Origin: Dehalogenimonas sp. THU2
GTDB lineage: Bacteria; Chloroflexota; Dehalococcoidia; Dehalococcoidales; Dehalococcoidaceae
NCBI RefSeq assembly: GCF_039749495.1
Contig: NZ_JBDLLU010000009.1
Coordinates: forward strand, 21,030 to 85,029
Reading direction: 5' to 3'
DNA: 64,000 nt
Positions 51,196 through 61,519 of the stretch are shown here, in pieces; positions within the stretch are counted from its first letter, which is position 1; each line of letters opens with the position of its first letter. A model generated the notes under the pieces. That model was given only the letters and a program-made list of their open reading frames with translations. It made no database searches and was not told the origin of the DNA. The position numbers and the translations under genes were made by a program.

Positions 51196-51639
51196 ATGAA
51201 ACTAAGCACCCGTGCCCGATACGGCACTCGCGCCCTTTTGGACCTGGCGCAACACTACGGCGATCAGGTCATCCCTTTGAAGGACATTGCCCGGCGGCAG
51301 GAGATATCCCTGCCTTATCTGGAGCACCTGGTTGGACCACTTGTGGACGCCAAGCTCATTCAATCCATCCGTGGCGCCCGGGGGGGCCTCAAATTAGCCA
51401 AATCCCCCGATCGTATCCGGATGAGCGAGGTGGTCTGCCTGCTGGAAGGCCCCATCGAACCGGTGGACTGTATCCAGAGCCCCGACAAATGCGATCGGGC
51501 CAAGTTCTGTGCGACCCGGGACATCTGGGGTGACCTGGGCCGGGCGATGAACGAGGTTCTGGAACAAACCACATTGGCCGACCTGGTGCGCCGCCAGGAA
51601 GCTAAGCTGTCTCCCGATGCGGAGATGTATTACATTTGA
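51196..51639 (+). CDS. Rrf2-family transcription regulator (IscR-like)
   Basis: This 147-aa DNA-binding repressor has the winged helix at residues 1-65 (MKLSTRARYGTRALLDLAQH, ISLPYLEHLVGPLVDAKLIQ, SIRGARGGLKLA) and a dimerisation helix. Cys92, Cys99 and Cys105 lie in DCIQSPDKCDRAKFCATRD, close in spacing to the Cys92, Cys98 and Cys104 that hold the 2Fe-2S cluster in E. coli IscR; Cys81 is extra. It is therefore probably Fe-S sensing rather than the cysteine-free CymR type. It is the first gene of the metY-metX-metW-cysK-nifS-iscU operon. The ATG at 51196 has GGAGG upstream. Confidence 0.9.
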   Translation: MKLSTRARYGTRALLDLAQHYGDQVIPLKDIARRQEISLPYLEHLVGPLVDAKLIQSIRGARGGLKLAKSPDRIRMSEVVCLLEGPIEPVDCIQSPDKCDRAKFCATRDIWGDLGRAMNEVLEQTTLADLVRRQEAKLSPDAEMYYI

Positions 51640-52989
<1,350 letters not shown>

Positions 52990-52999
52990 CGAGTTTTCC

Positions 53000-54142
53000 A
53001 TGACAGAGAACGTTAAGGCCCTCGATATCGTCCGAACCGAATATTTCACAATCGACCGGCTGGAATTGGAATCCGGGGAAGTCCTGGCGCCGGTGATCCT
53101 GGCTTATGAGACCTGCGGCAAACTTAACGCCGCGCGGTCGAATGCTGTCCTGATCTGCCATGCACTGACAGGAGATGCCCATGTGGCCGGAACTAACACC
53201 GCCACCGGCAAACCCGGCTGGTGGGATACCATGGTCGGTCCGGGCAAGGCTTTTGATACCGATGAATTGTTCATCATCTGTTCCAATGTGATCGGCGGCT
53301 GCCAGGGATCCACGGGTCCATCATCCCCCAACCCGGCCACCGGCGAAGCCTACGGCCTGGATTTTCCGCTCATCACCATCGGCGATATGGTAAATGCGCA
53401 GGCGAAACTCATCGAACACCTGGGCATCGAGAAACTATTAAGTGTGGCCGGCGGCAGCATGGGCGGCATGCAGTCCCTTACCTGGGCAACCAGCTACCCC
53501 GAACGCATCGGTTCGGTCATCGCCATCGCCACTACTGCCCGGCACTCTCCTCAGCAGATAGCTTTCAATGAGGTCGGACGCCAGGCGATCATTGCCGACC
53601 CGAATTTCAATAACGGCCGATACTACGGGGGCAAGACTCCCGAACGCGGGCTGGCGATGGCCCGGATGGTGGGCCATATCACCTACATGAGCGACGAGTC
53701 GATGGCCGATAAGTTCGGCCGCCGTTTCCGCGAAGGTCACGGGGGGACCGGGAAGTTCGCCGCCGATTTCGAGGTAGCGACTTATTTGCAGTATAAAGGC
53801 GACAATTTCGTCAAGCGCTTCGACGCCAATTCCTATCTCTATATCACCCGGGCTATCGACCTGTACGACCTGGCCGGGGAGCGTGATCTGCCCTCGACAC
53901 TGGCCGGAGCCCGTCATGCCCCGTTTCTGGTATTGGCCTTCAAGAGCGATTGGCTTTACCCTGCCCACCAGTCCAGGGAGTTGGTGCGCGGCTGTAAACT
54001 TGCCGGTATCGACGTCACCTACTGCGAGATCAATTCCACCTACGGTCACGACGCTTTTCTGCTCGAAGTTGAAGAGGAGACCCATCTGATCAAACATTTT
54101 CTGAAGAAAATCAGCCGGGATACGGCGGGGGGCACCCGATGA
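53000..54142 (+). CDS. metX: Homoserine O-acetyltransferase
   Basis: MetX acetylates homoserine to O-acetylhomoserine, the substrate of MetY. The 380-aa alpha/beta hydrolase shows the nucleophile Ser in AGGSMGGMQSLTW, the substrate-site NVIGGCQGSTGPSSPNPATG, and the Asp and His of the triad in LAFKSDWLYPA and YGHDAFLLEVEEE. It lies 10 bases after metY and its stop overlaps the metW start by four bases (ATGA). The length is normal. Confidence 0.95.
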   Translation: MTENVKALDIVRTEYFTIDRLELESGEVLAPVILAYETCGKLNAARSNAVLICHALTGDAHVAGTNTATGKPGWWDTMVGPGKAFDTDELFIICSNVIGGCQGSTGPSSPNPATGEAYGLDFPLITIGDMVNAQAKLIEHLGIEKLLSVAGGSMGGMQSLTWATSYPERIGSVIAIATTARHSPQQIAFNEVGRQAIIADPNFNNGRYYGGKTPERGLAMARMVGHITYMSDESMADKFGRRFREGHGGTGKFAADFEVATYLQYKGDNFVKRFDANSYLYITRAIDLYDLAGERDLPSTLAGARHAPFLVLAFKSDWLYPAHQSRELVRGCKLAGIDVTYCEINSTYGHDAFLLEVEEETHLIKHFLKKISRDTAGGTR

Positions 54143-54732
54143 CGGAAGTCGTAAGAAAAGACCATGAACTCATCGCCGGATTGATAAAACCGGAAGCCAC
54201 GGTGCTCGACCTCGGTTGCGGCGATGGTGTGCTCATGGCATTTCTTCAGGAGCACAAAGCCGCCAGGGTGCGCGGTATCGAGATATCCGAACAGGCCATC
54301 TATAGCTGTGTCGCCCAGGGTTTATCGGTGTCCCATCAGGACATAGACAACGGGCTTACCGAATACGGCGATAAATCGTTTGATTATGTCATCCTGAACC
54401 AGTGCTTACAGCAGGTCAAGGACCCGCAAACGGTCATCGCGGAAGCCGTACGGGTGGGCAAGAAAGCTATCATCGGTATTTCCAATTTCGCCCATATCTC
54501 GGCGCGCTGGCAATTAGGCGTAACCGGCCGGGTGCCGGTAACCCCGGCCTTACCCTACCAGTGGTACAACACTCCGAACCTTCATTTTTTGAGTCTGGCT
54601 GATTTTATGGTTTATTGTCAACGTAATGGAATATTGATCGAAAAACAGTTATTCGTCAACGGAACGTCGAAGGTCCGGCTGCTTCCCAACGTTTTCGCCC
54701 AAACTGGTATCTTCCTTATCTCAAAAAAATAA
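54139..54732 (+). CDS. metW: MetW methyltransferase-like methionine biosynthesis protein
   Basis: This 197-aa protein is the SAM-methyltransferase-fold MetW that usually accompanies MetX. It shows VLDLGCGDGVLMAFLQEHKA at residues 18-37, GIEISEQAIYSCVAQGLSV, and the LNQCLQQVKDPQTV block. In some organisms MetW stimulates MetX activity. It overlaps metX by four bases, so the two are coupled, and is followed by cysK after 12 bases. All motifs fit the family. Confidence 0.92.
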   Translation: MTEVVRKDHELIAGLIKPEATVLDLGCGDGVLMAFLQEHKAARVRGIEISEQAIYSCVAQGLSVSHQDIDNGLTEYGDKSFDYVILNQCLQQVKDPQTVIAEAVRVGKKAIIGISNFAHISARWQLGVTGRVPVTPALPYQWYNTPNLHFLSLADFMVYCQRNGILIEKQLFVNGTSKVRLLPNVFAQTGIFLISKK

Positions 54733-54744
54733 AAGGAGAATAAC

Positions 54745-55755
54745 ATGGCGATTGGAAACATCAAGACAGTATCCTTCCGCAATAAGCAATTTCCGGCACT
54801 GACGCGCGGTATTGCCGCCGATATCACCGAAACCATCGGTAACACACCGCTGGTGCGCTTGAACCGGGTTACCGACGGCGCTGCCGCCGAAGTTGTGGCT
54901 AAGCTGGAGTCTTTCAACCCGCTGCATAGCGTCAAAGACCGTATCGGAGTGGCTATGGTCACAGATGCCGAAGCCAGGGGAAACCTGAAGCCCGGGGCTA
55001 CCATTGTTGAACCGACCTCCGGCAATACCGGCATCGCCCTGGCCTTCGCCGCCGCTGCCCGCGGCTACCGGCTCATCCTGACCATGCCTGAAACGATGTC
55101 CATGGAGCGCCGCCAACTTCTGGCTATCCTGGGGTCGGAAATCGTGCTCACTCCCGGAGCCGAGGGCATGGGCGGGGCGATACGGCGAGCCCAGGAAATG
55201 GTGGATAAAAACCCCGGTTATGTCATGCTGCAGCAGTTCAATAACCCGGCTAATCCTGAGATTCACCGCCTGACTACCGCCGAGGAAATCTGGCGCGACA
55301 CCGAAGGCCGGGCTGATGTCCTGATCTCAGGCGTAGGTACGGGCGGCACCATTACCGGAGTCGCCGAGGCTTTGAAAATTCGCAAACCGTCGTTCAAAGC
55401 TATCGCAGTGGAACCGGAAGCCTCCCCGGTGTTGTCCGGCGGCAAACCCGGACCGCATAAGATACAAGGCATCGGCGCCGGTTTCGTGCCCCAGGTTTTG
55501 CGCACGGACCTCATCGATGAGATAATACAGGTAAGTAACGAGAATGCGGGCACCACCGCCCGCCGCCTGGCCCGGGAAGAGGGTATCCTGGCCGGCATTT
55601 CTTCCGGTGCCGCTGTCTGGGCGGCGGTGGAAGTGGCCAAACGGCCGGAGATGAAAGACAAGCTCATCGTGGTGGTACTGCCGGATACAGGCGAACGCTA
55701 CCTTTCCACCTGGCTGTTCCAGGAGGTCTATCCCGCCAATCAGGTGAGTGTATAG
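54745..55755 (+). CDS. cysK: Cysteine synthase A (O-acetylserine sulfhydrylase)
   Basis: This PLP enzyme makes cysteine from O-acetylserine and sulfide. The 336-aa protein has the PLP Lys in [14 protein letters not shown], the [15 protein letters not shown] loop and [15 protein letters not shown] phosphate-binding loop. An N-terminal extension of about 25 residues precedes the family start [16 protein letters not shown]. The gene lies in the middle of the sulfur operon, AAGGAG before its ATG, with cysteine desulfurase next. Confidence 0.94.
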   Translation: MAIGNIKTVSFRNKQFPALTRGIAADITETIGNTPLVRLNRVTDGAAAEVVAKLESFNPLHSVKDRIGVAMVTDAEARGNLKPGATIVEPTSGNTGIALAFAAAARGYRLILTMPETMSMERRQLLAILGSEIVLTPGAEGMGGAIRRAQEMVDKNPGYVMLQQFNNPANPEIHRLTTAEEIWRDTEGRADVLISGVGTGGTITGVAEALKIRKPSFKAIAVEPEASPVLSGGKPGPHKIQGIGAGFVPQVLRTDLIDEIIQVSNENAGTTARRLAREEGILAGISSGAAVWAAVEVAKRPEMKDKLIVVVLPDTGERYLSTWLFQEVYPANQVSV

Positions 55756-55792
55756 GGATATATGCTTCGGATTTAACTTAAGAGAGCTCAGT

Positions 55793-56974
55793 ATGAGACA
55801 AGTATATCTCGATAATTCGGCAACGACACCAATCGACCCTCGGGTCAGATCGGCTATTTTGCCGTATCTTGAAGACCAATTCGGCAACCCTTCCTCTGTC
55901 CACAGCGCCGGCCAAAACGTTCGCGCCGCGGTGGAGGAAGCCCGTGAAAAAGTGGCAGCTCTGATCGGAGCCCGGGCAGATGAAGTCTTTTTCACGAGCG
56001 GGGGTACCGAGGCCGACAACTGGGCCATCAAGGGCACCGCCTGGGCAAAGCGGGAAAAAGGCAATCACATCATCACTTCCGCCATCGAACATCACGCCGT
56101 TATCGAATCCTGCCACTACTTGTCCAAGCACGGATTCGATATCACTCTTCTGCCGGTGGACGAATACGGACTGGTTGATCCTGAAGAGGTCAAACGGGCG
56201 ATCACCGAAAAAACGATCCTCATCTCGGTGATGCACGCCAATAACGAGATCGGCACCATCCAGCCGGTGACGGAAATAGGCCGGATCGCCAGGGAACGCG
56301 GCATCCTGTTCCACGTCGATGCGGTGCAAACCGCCGGCCATCTCCCGGTGAATGTCATTGAAATGAACGTCGATCTGCTTTCTGTCTCCGGACACAAACT
56401 CTACGGGCCCAAAGGCATCGGCGCCCTGTATATCAAAAAGGGCGTCAGGATCGATCCCCTGATGTCCGGCGGAAGCCAGGAACGCGGTAAGCGGCCCGGC
56501 ACTGAGAATGTTCCCGGTATCATCGGTTTCGGTAAAGCGGCGGAATTGGCCTTGGAGGACATGAGCGGGGAAACAGAAAGACTCACCGTCCTACGGGATA
56601 AGCTGGCAACGGAACTCCAAACACGCATCCCGGACAGCCACTTGAACGGCCATCCGACACAAAGGCTGCCCAATAACGTCAACATCTCTTTCAAGTATGT
56701 GGAAGGGGAATCCCTGGTGCTCAACCTGGATTTCGATGGTATCTACGCCTCTACCGGCTCAGCGTGCAGTTCGTCCAGCCTGGAGCCATCGCATGTCCTG
56801 CTGGCCTGCGGGCTTATCGCCGAAGAAGCCCACGGATCCCTGCGCTTCAGCCTGGGCAAGTTCACCGAGGCGGAAGATATCGAAAAAGTTATCGAAGTAC
56901 TGCCCGGCATCGTGAAGAAATTGAGAGCCATGTCGCCGCTTGCACCTTCGGCAAGCTCGGGCGCAGGCAAATAG
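55793..56974 (+). CDS. Cysteine desulfurase (NifS/IscS family)
   Basis: This PLP enzyme removes sulfur from cysteine to a persulfide for Fe-S assembly. The 393-aa protein begins MRQVYLDNSATTPIDPRVRS and has FTSGGTEADNWAIKGTAW, AIEHHAVIESC, SVMHANNEIGTIQPV, the PLP Lys in SVSGHKLYGPKGIGALY, and the catalytic Cys in STGSACSSSSLEPSHVLLAC. The class I NifS type is indicated by this loop. The upstream ATG at 55748 is out of line with the family. It is followed after 11 bases by the scaffold gene. Confidence 0.94.
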   Translation: MRQVYLDNSATTPIDPRVRSAILPYLEDQFGNPSSVHSAGQNVRAAVEEAREKVAALIGARADEVFFTSGGTEADNWAIKGTAWAKREKGNHIITSAIEHHAVIESCHYLSKHGFDITLLPVDEYGLVDPEEVKRAITEKTILISVMHANNEIGTIQPVTEIGRIARERGILFHVDAVQTAGHLPVNVIEMNVDLLSVSGHKLYGPKGIGALYIKKGVRIDPLMSGGSQERGKRPGTENVPGIIGFGKAAELALEDMSGETERLTVLRDKLATELQTRIPDSHLNGHPTQRLPNNVNISFKYVEGESLVLNLDFDGIYASTGSACSSSSLEPSHVLLACGLIAEEAHGSLRFSLGKFTEAEDIEKVIEVLPGIVKKLRAMSPLAPSASSGAGK

Positions 56975-56985
56975 GAGAAAACAAA

Positions 56986-57417
56986 ATGGCAAGCGGACCC
57001 GCTTCCTACAGCGAAAAAGTCATCGACCACGTCAAAAACCCGCGCAATATCGGCGAGATGGAAAATCCCGACGGCGTCGGACGCGTCGGCAACCCCGTCT
57101 GCGGTGACGTCATGGAGCTTTACATCAAGGTCAAGGACGGCATCATCACCGACGCCAGTTTCAAAACCTTCGGCTGCGGCGCCGCCATCGCCACGTCTTC
57201 AATGGTGACCGAGATGGTCAAAGGCAAGACCATCGAAGAAGCCCTGGAAATATCCAACAAGGCTGTCGCCGAAGCCCTAGGCGGCCTGCCGCCGGTCAAG
57301 ATGCACTGTTCTGTGCTGGCCGAGGAGGCTCTCAGAAAAGCCATCGAGAACTACTACGAACGGCGGGGTGAGAAGCCGCCGTTCGAGATGACGGTCAGCG
57401 AAGAACATCATCATTAA
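56986..57417 (+). CDS. Fe-S cluster assembly scaffold IscU/NifU N-domain
   Basis: This 143-aa scaffold builds 2Fe-2S or 4Fe-4S clusters with sulfur from the upstream desulfurase. It has the three ligands: Cys in GNPVCGDVMELYIKV, in TFGCGAAIATSSMVTE, and in KMHCSVLAEEAL. The start YSEKVIDHVKNPRNIGEMEN is typical. It lacks the C-terminal NifU domain. GGAG lies eight bases before the ATG. It is the last gene of the operon, before a strong terminator. Confidence 0.94.
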   Translation: MASGPASYSEKVIDHVKNPRNIGEMENPDGVGRVGNPVCGDVMELYIKVKDGIITDASFKTFGCGAAIATSSMVTEMVKGKTIEEALEISNKAVAEALGGLPPVKMHCSVLAEEALRKAIENYYERRGEKPPFEMTVSEEHHH

Positions 57418-57437
57418 ATCCAGTAAGGTTTCTTTTC

Positions 57438-57472
57438 AAAGAGACTGCCCGTAAGGCAGTCTCTTTGTTTTT
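57438..57472 (+). terminator. Terminator of the sulfur/Fe-S operon
   Basis: AAAGAGACTGCC, CGTAA, GGCAGTCTCTTTGTTTTT: an 11-12 base-pair hairpin followed by a T-tract, 20 bases after the scaffold stop. Confidence 0.9.
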
Positions 57473-57526
57473 CCATAGTGAGTTCCCCGGAATAACTCCG
57501 GGTCAAATCGACAATAGATATCGGAT

Positions 57527-58210
57527 TTATTTTTCCAACGCCATTCTGCCCAACACCTTGTGCTCCTCATACCAGGTCTGGATCACGGAGACCACTTCGG
57601 CGGGGTCATCGCAAACTCGCAGAAGTTCAAAATCACGCTCGGAGACATAGTTCCGGGACAAAGCCGTGCTCTTCAGCCATCCCAGGAAACCGTCCCAGAA
57701 TCGGCTGCCGAAGAGGATCACCGGGAAGGGCTTGATCTTCTCGGTCTGCATCAAAGTCAGCACTTCGGTAAGCTCATCCAGCGTACCAAGGCCGCCGGGC
57801 ATTATGACGAAAGCGATGGCGTACTTCACCAGCATCACCTTGCGGGTGAAGAAATGGTTGAAGGTCAGAGATATGGTGGCGTACTCATTTTTGACTTGTT
57901 CTTCCGGCAGGACGATATTGAGGCCCACCGAAGTAGCGCCCGCCCGCGCCGCCCCCTTGTTGGCCGCCTCCATCACCCCCGGCCCGCCACCCGTGATGAT
58001 GGAGCAACCACCCTTCCCGAGGCCATAGGCGATGGCTTCAGTTTGAGCATAAAGTTCATCATCCTCTTTTATGCGGGCTGATCCGTAAATGGTCACCGCC
58101 GGCCCGATCCCGGCCAGTTTGTCGAAGCCATCGACAAATTCGCCGATGATGCGGAACATCCGCCAGGACTCTTCTTTGCCCAGTTCGTTGATCTCGTAAT
58201 CGTATGGCAT
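57527..58210 (-). CDS. LOG family protein (TIGR00730-like)
   Basis: LOG proteins are cytokinin-riboside-monophosphate phosphoribohydrolases in plants and nucleotide-binding proteins of related type in bacteria. The 227-aa protein has the PGGxGTxxE motif in MPGGLGTLDELTEVLTLMQT, and VTIYGSARIKEDDELYAQ and GGGPGVMEAANKGA, all typical. The substrate is not known for most bacterial members. It lies 19 bases after the Tag glycosylase gene in the same direction; the two are probably co-transcribed. Confidence 0.92.
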   Translation of the reverse strand: MPYDYEINELGKEESWRMFRIIGEFVDGFDKLAGIGPAVTIYGSARIKEDDELYAQTEAIAYGLGKGGCSIITGGGPGVMEAANKGAARAGATSVGLNIVLPEEQVKNEYATISLTFNHFFTRKVMLVKYAIAFVIMPGGLGTLDELTEVLTLMQTEKIKPFPVILFGSRFWDGFLGWLKSTALSRNYVSERDFELLRVCDDPAEVVSVIQTWYEEHKVLGRMALEK

Positions 58211-58229
58211 GTCATTCTCTCCGTAAAAA

Positions 58230-58802
58230 TTAAGCGCCGGTATTCAGTTCATTGAACCTAAAACAATCAATCAGGTGGTCGTTGACAATACCGACGGCCT
58301 GGAGGTGGGCATAGATGATGGTAGAGCCGACGAACTTGAAGCCACGACGTTTGAGGTCGGCACTGACATGGTCGGAGAGGTCAGTTTTAGCCGGTAACTG
58401 CCCAAGGCTGGTCCAGCCCCCCACCACCGGCCGGCCGCCGGTGAAACCCCAGAGGTATTGATCGAAGGTGCCGAATTCTCGCTGGACTTCCAGGAAGCGC
58501 CGGGCGTTATTCACCGCGGCGGTGATCTTCATCCGGTTGCGGATGATGCCGGGGTCGGCGACCAGGGTTTCAATCATGGCATCATCGTAGGCTGCCACAG
58601 CGATGGGGTCGAAGCCGGCAAATGCCTTTTCAAACGCCAGGCGTTTTCGCAGGACGGTTAGCCATGACAGGCCGGCTTGGAAAGCCTCGAGTACCAGGAA
58701 CTCGAAGTGCTGGCGGTCATCGTGAACCGGCGTGCCCCACTCCTCGTCGTGGTACTTGATCATTATGTCACCGCCGGATTCCGGCCAGGGACAGCGTTTC
58801 AT
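58230..58802 (-). CDS. tag: DNA-3-methyladenine glycosylase I
   Basis: Tag removes 3-methyladenine from alkylated DNA, opening base excision repair. The 190-aa protein begins MKRCPWPESGGDIMIKYHDE, followed by EWGTPVHDDRQHFEFLVLEA, FQAGLSWLTVLRKR and RRFLEVQREFGTF. The zinc site of the family is matched by Cys4 near the N-terminus, His18 and the C-terminal NDHLIDCFRF. The gene is followed directly by the LOG gene. A family A-like repeat lies just before its ATG. Confidence 0.94.
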   Translation of the reverse strand: MKRCPWPESGGDIMIKYHDEEWGTPVHDDRQHFEFLVLEAFQAGLSWLTVLRKRLAFEKAFAGFDPIAVAAYDDAMIETLVADPGIIRNRMKITAAVNNARRFLEVQREFGTFDQYLWGFTGGRPVVGGWTSLGQLPAKTDLSDHVSADLKRRGFKFVGSTIIYAHLQAVGIVNDHLIDCFRFNELNTGA

Positions 58803-58822
58803 GCCGATATCGATGGTGTATC

Positions 58823-58858
58823 CCCCTTAGTCCCCCTATTTCAGAAGGGAAAATTCTG
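58823..58858. repeat. Palindromic repeat, family A (copy 6, degenerate)
   Basis: CCCCCTTAGTCCCCCT followed by ATTTCAGAAGGGAAAATTCT matches the left half of the family A copies at 4861 and 4963, but the right arm is partly lost. It fills the gap between the tag and AAC(3) genes. Confidence 0.5.
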
Positions 58859-58860
58859 AT

Positions 58861-59685
58861 CTATTTTCGGTTGGCGGTCATCCAGGCAACAGCGAAATCC
58901 ACCAAATCACGCTGGGGCATCAGGCGGACCTCTGCCAGGCCGATGCGGCCGATGATCACCTTGTCGGGGTGGGTGGCTTCGAATGCGGCGCCGATAGCAT
59001 CGAAATCATCAGAATCATCGCCGAAGTCCTCGAGTATCTGCCAAATGCGCCGTCCGTTCTCCATCACCGGCGCGCCTCCGCGTTCAACCTGTTTACCGGG
59101 ATATTCGGCGCGGAATTCAGCCAGATGCAACGAGGTATTGTTGGCGTGTCCGGCACCCAGCATCAGGACGGAACCGCCTAAATCGTAAACCCTGCCAAGC
59201 GGACTGTTATCGCCGAAAGCGTAATCCAGTGGGTGATCGGCGGTGATGGCAGCCGCCAGCGGCCCCATAGCGGCAAAGGAGACCTGGGGATGGTTGCTTC
59301 TGACAACTCCAGGCCATTTCCGGAAAGTCTCCGGTATGACACCGATGGCGCGTGTCGGGGTGATCCCGGGGTCGAAGACCGGCATGGCGTCGCGGATTAC
59401 CGGCCACCAGGATTCCGGCACTGGTGGGTTGCTCCAGGCCACCGGATCGGAATACTCGCCCGAATGAGCGGGCATGACCAGTGTCCCTTCTTGTCCCACC
59501 GCCGCTCTTAAAGCCTGGATGACCGCTACCGGACCACCGCAGACCCAGCCCAGGGCGCTCAACGACGAATGTACCAGTAGCAGCATACCAGGTTCGACGC
59601 CGAGGTCTATCAGGTCGGCAGTCAGCGATTCTATGGTTACCGGCATACCGCTGCGGCTGATCGCTTCAGCTTCAGACATGGGCAT
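58861..59685 (-). CDS. AAC(3)-family aminoglycoside N-acetyltransferase-like protein
   Basis: This 274-aa protein belongs to the AAC(3)/YokD fold family. It has [60 protein letters not shown], and the CoA/substrate part [20 protein letters not shown] followed by SLHLAEF. The characterised members acetylate the 3-amino group of aminoglycosides, but chromosomal relatives in free-living bacteria often have other, unknown substrates, so resistance should not be assumed. It is 12 bases after the zincin gene in the same direction. No resistance-gene context is present. Confidence 0.88.
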   Translation of the reverse strand: MPMSEAEAISRSGMPVTIESLTADLIDLGVEPGMLLLVHSSLSALGWVCGGPVAVIQALRAAVGQEGTLVMPAHSGEYSDPVAWSNPPVPESWWPVIRDAMPVFDPGITPTRAIGVIPETFRKWPGVVRSNHPQVSFAAMGPLAAAITADHPLDYAFGDNSPLGRVYDLGGSVLMLGAGHANNTSLHLAEFRAEYPGKQVERGGAPVMENGRRIWQILEDFGDDSDDFDAIGAAFEATHPDKVIIGRIGLAEVRLMPQRDLVDFAVAWMTANRK

Positions 59686-59697
59686 TCCGTCCGAAGG

Positions 59698-60072
59698 TCA
59701 TGATTCCTTCTCCCAGCCTTCCTCGATCTCGTCGAGTTCCTCGTCGGTCATGCCGAAGTGATGGGCGATCTCATGCCTTACCGTTTTTTCAACTTGGTCG
59801 ACGATCTCGGCGTCCGAGGCGCAAACAAGTTCTATCGGTTTCTGAAAGATAGTGATCTTATCCGGCAGCACCAGGCTGTAATGCGTATCGCGTTCGATCA
59901 ATGGGATGCCTTCGTACAGGCCGAGGAGTCCGTTGCTATCCGAACCGTCAGCCTGTTGACGATTCGGATAGTCCTCAACGATCACTTCGACGTTATCAAG
60001 AAGGTCGAAGAACTCGTCCGGAAGTTTATCAAGGGCACGGGAGACGAGGTCGGAGAAGCGTTTTCTGTCCAT
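59698..60072 (-). CDS. Zincin-like metallopeptidase (minimal, HExxH)
   Basis: This 124-aa protein belongs to the small metallopeptidase family with a minimal zincin fold: DLVSRALDKLPDEFFDLLDN at the start, then IVEDYPNRQQ, GLYEGIPLIERDTHYSLVLP and the zinc motif VRHEIAHHFGMTDEELDEIE with HEIAHH at about residues 102-107. Family members are annotated as peptidases without known substrates. It is upstream of the AAC(3)-like gene, 12 bases apart. Confidence 0.9.
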   Translation of the reverse strand: MDRKRFSDLVSRALDKLPDEFFDLLDNVEVIVEDYPNRQQADGSDSNGLLGLYEGIPLIERDTHYSLVLPDKITIFQKPIELVCASDAEIVDQVEKTVRHEIAHHFGMTDEELDEIEEGWEKES

Positions 60073-60127
60073 GTGATCAGTGATTATTTCAGTTCAACGG
60101 TCTTTCGTAAGAACCGGTGCTCTTTAG

Positions 60128-60346
60128 TCAATTGTTACTGATGTTTTCGCCGAGGGCGGCCCGGATCTCCATGATGCGGCGTTCCACCTTGGATAGCTCC
60201 TGCTCCAGTTCCTTGCGGCGGCGGGCGGCTTCGGTGGTGAAGATGTGGTCGAAGAGGATTTTCTGACCCAACAGAGTTTTACGTCGCGCCAGGAGACCGG
60301 CTTCTTCCTGGTGGAATTGCGATTTATAGTCTCCCGCGTCCGGCAT
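60128..60346 (-). CDS. Small coiled-coil protein (72 aa)
   Basis: This 72-aa hypothetical protein begins MPDAGDYKSQFHQEEAGLLA and is strongly helical and charged, with a heptad-like C-terminal half (ARRRKELEQELSKVERRIME). GAGGAA lies before the ATG, and an overlapping longer frame on the same strand (to 60396) has poorer composition, so I choose this one. No family is recognised. It lies 55 bases before the zincin gene in the same direction and may be co-transcribed. Confidence 0.6.
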   Translation of the reverse strand: MPDAGDYKSQFHQEEAGLLARRKTLLGQKILFDHIFTTEAARRRKELEQELSKVERRIMEIRAALGENISNN

Positions 60347-60524
60347 GATTGTTCCTCACTTGGATGCATTATAGATAACCGGGATGCAAGATACAATCGG
60401 TAGAGAAATTGGACACGATAAGACCAATCTTCTTTTCAGGATTATTGGCGAATACTGCAATTCCAGCTATTACTCGTTGGGTGTTTAACGGTGCCCCGAC
60501 TTCGGCATGAGGAAGGCACACTAC

Positions 60525-60740
60525 TCAACCCACGCCGTAACCCGCGTCCGTAACAGCTTTAGCTATATCCGTGAACATCGCCTGACCGGGATCGTACTCG
60601 ACACTGAGTGTCCCAGACGCCAGGTCTACTTTAGCTTCACTTACGCCTTTCACCTTACGCACAGCCTTCTCTACCGCCGCCACACAATGACCACAGGAAA
60701 GCCCAGTTACTTTGATCGTTTCCTTTATGGTGTCAACCAT
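60525..60740 (-). CDS. Heavy-metal-associated domain protein (CopZ-like copper chaperone)
   Basis: This 71-aa protein is a single HMA domain, with the metal site GLSCGHC (Cys-x-x-Cys, about residues 13-19) and the usual beta-alpha-beta-beta-alpha-beta outline: KETIKVTGLSC, AVEKAVRKVKGVSEAKVDLA, GTLSVEYDPGQ, IAKAVTDAGYGV. It probably binds copper(I) and passes it to an ATPase or a regulator; neither is in the window. AGGTAC/GGAGG-like sequence precedes the ATG. Confidence 0.92.
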   Translation of the reverse strand: MVDTIKETIKVTGLSCGHCVAAVEKAVRKVKGVSEAKVDLASGTLSVEYDPGQAMFTDIAKAVTDAGYGVG

Positions 60741-60922
60741 GTGTGTACCTCCAACAGTGCCAATTTAAGAATGATGCCAGCTATTTTCCATTAAACCCCA
60801 GATTCCGCGTTTTGGCAAACTGCCGGCGCCGCCCAAAGACGATAAAAATCCCAATGTTTTATCCGGACCCTCCCGGAGGTTATAATAACCGGACTGATCC
60901 GCATGAACAGGGAGACAATACC

Positions 60923-61507
60923 ATGGATTACAACGTCGAAGTCAGGCTGCTGGCGGTAACCCCGGACAGCGAATCCCTCACGGAACAGGCCGGACGGCTT
61001 TGCTATGCCAGCGGCGACAAGCTCGGCACCAAGGAAGGCTGGCTGGCGGCGCGGATCAAGCAAGGCCATGACAGCCTGATCGAGCACGCCTCCGCTACCT
61101 TTTTTATCAGGGCTTCACGCGTAGTGACCCATGAACTGGTCAGGCATCGTATCGGCAGCTATTCACAGCGAAGCCAGCGTTATGTCAAAGAAACCGAAGC
61201 GGAGTTCATCACCCCGCCCGAACTGGCTGCGTTCGACGGCGCCCCCGAGATTTATGAAGCATCGATGGCGGCAGCTTGGGAGGCTTACCGTAAGCTGTTG
61301 CAGGCCGGAGTGAAGGCAGAGATAGCCCGCTATGTGCTGCCCAACGCCTGCGCCACGGAGATCATCTGCACCTGGAACTTCAGGGAGATCCGCCATATAG
61401 TGAAACTGCGCTCCGGACCCGCCGCCCAACCGGAGATGCGCGCCGTGGCCGCCAAGATCAGGGACATCATGAAAGAGCAGGCGCCGGGGATCTTCGGGGA
61501 TCTGTAA
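60923..61507 (+). CDS. thyX: FAD-dependent thymidylate synthase
   Basis: ThyX makes dTMP from dUMP with FAD and methylenetetrahydrofolate, replacing ThyA. The 194-aa protein has the ThyX motif RHRIGSYSQRSQRY at residues 74-87 and the flanking HASATFFIRASRVVTHELV, PNACATEIICTWNFREIRHI. The ATG at 60923 (GGGAG before it) is preferred over an in-frame ATG at 60743, which would add 60 residues of non-family sequence. A TATAAT at 60881 has no good -35. It converges with a radical SAM gene. Confidence 0.95.
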   Translation: MDYNVEVRLLAVTPDSESLTEQAGRLCYASGDKLGTKEGWLAARIKQGHDSLIEHASATFFIRASRVVTHELVRHRIGSYSQRSQRYVKETEAEFITPPELAAFDGAPEIYEASMAAAWEAYRKLLQAGVKAEIARYVLPNACATEIICTWNFREIRHIVKLRSGPAAQPEMRAVAAKIRDIMKEQAPGIFGDL

Positions 61508-61519
61508 ACACGCGCCTTA

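Noticed and set aside
53438..54097. 219-codon minus-strand open frame inside metX
   Set aside because: It lies wholly within metX, whose motifs are intact. The composition is that of an antisense frame.
58861..59685. AAC(3)-like gene as an acquired antibiotic-resistance gene
   Set aside because: It sits in an ordinary chromosomal run with unchanged base composition and no mobile element, so a native acetyltransferase of unknown substrate is more likely.
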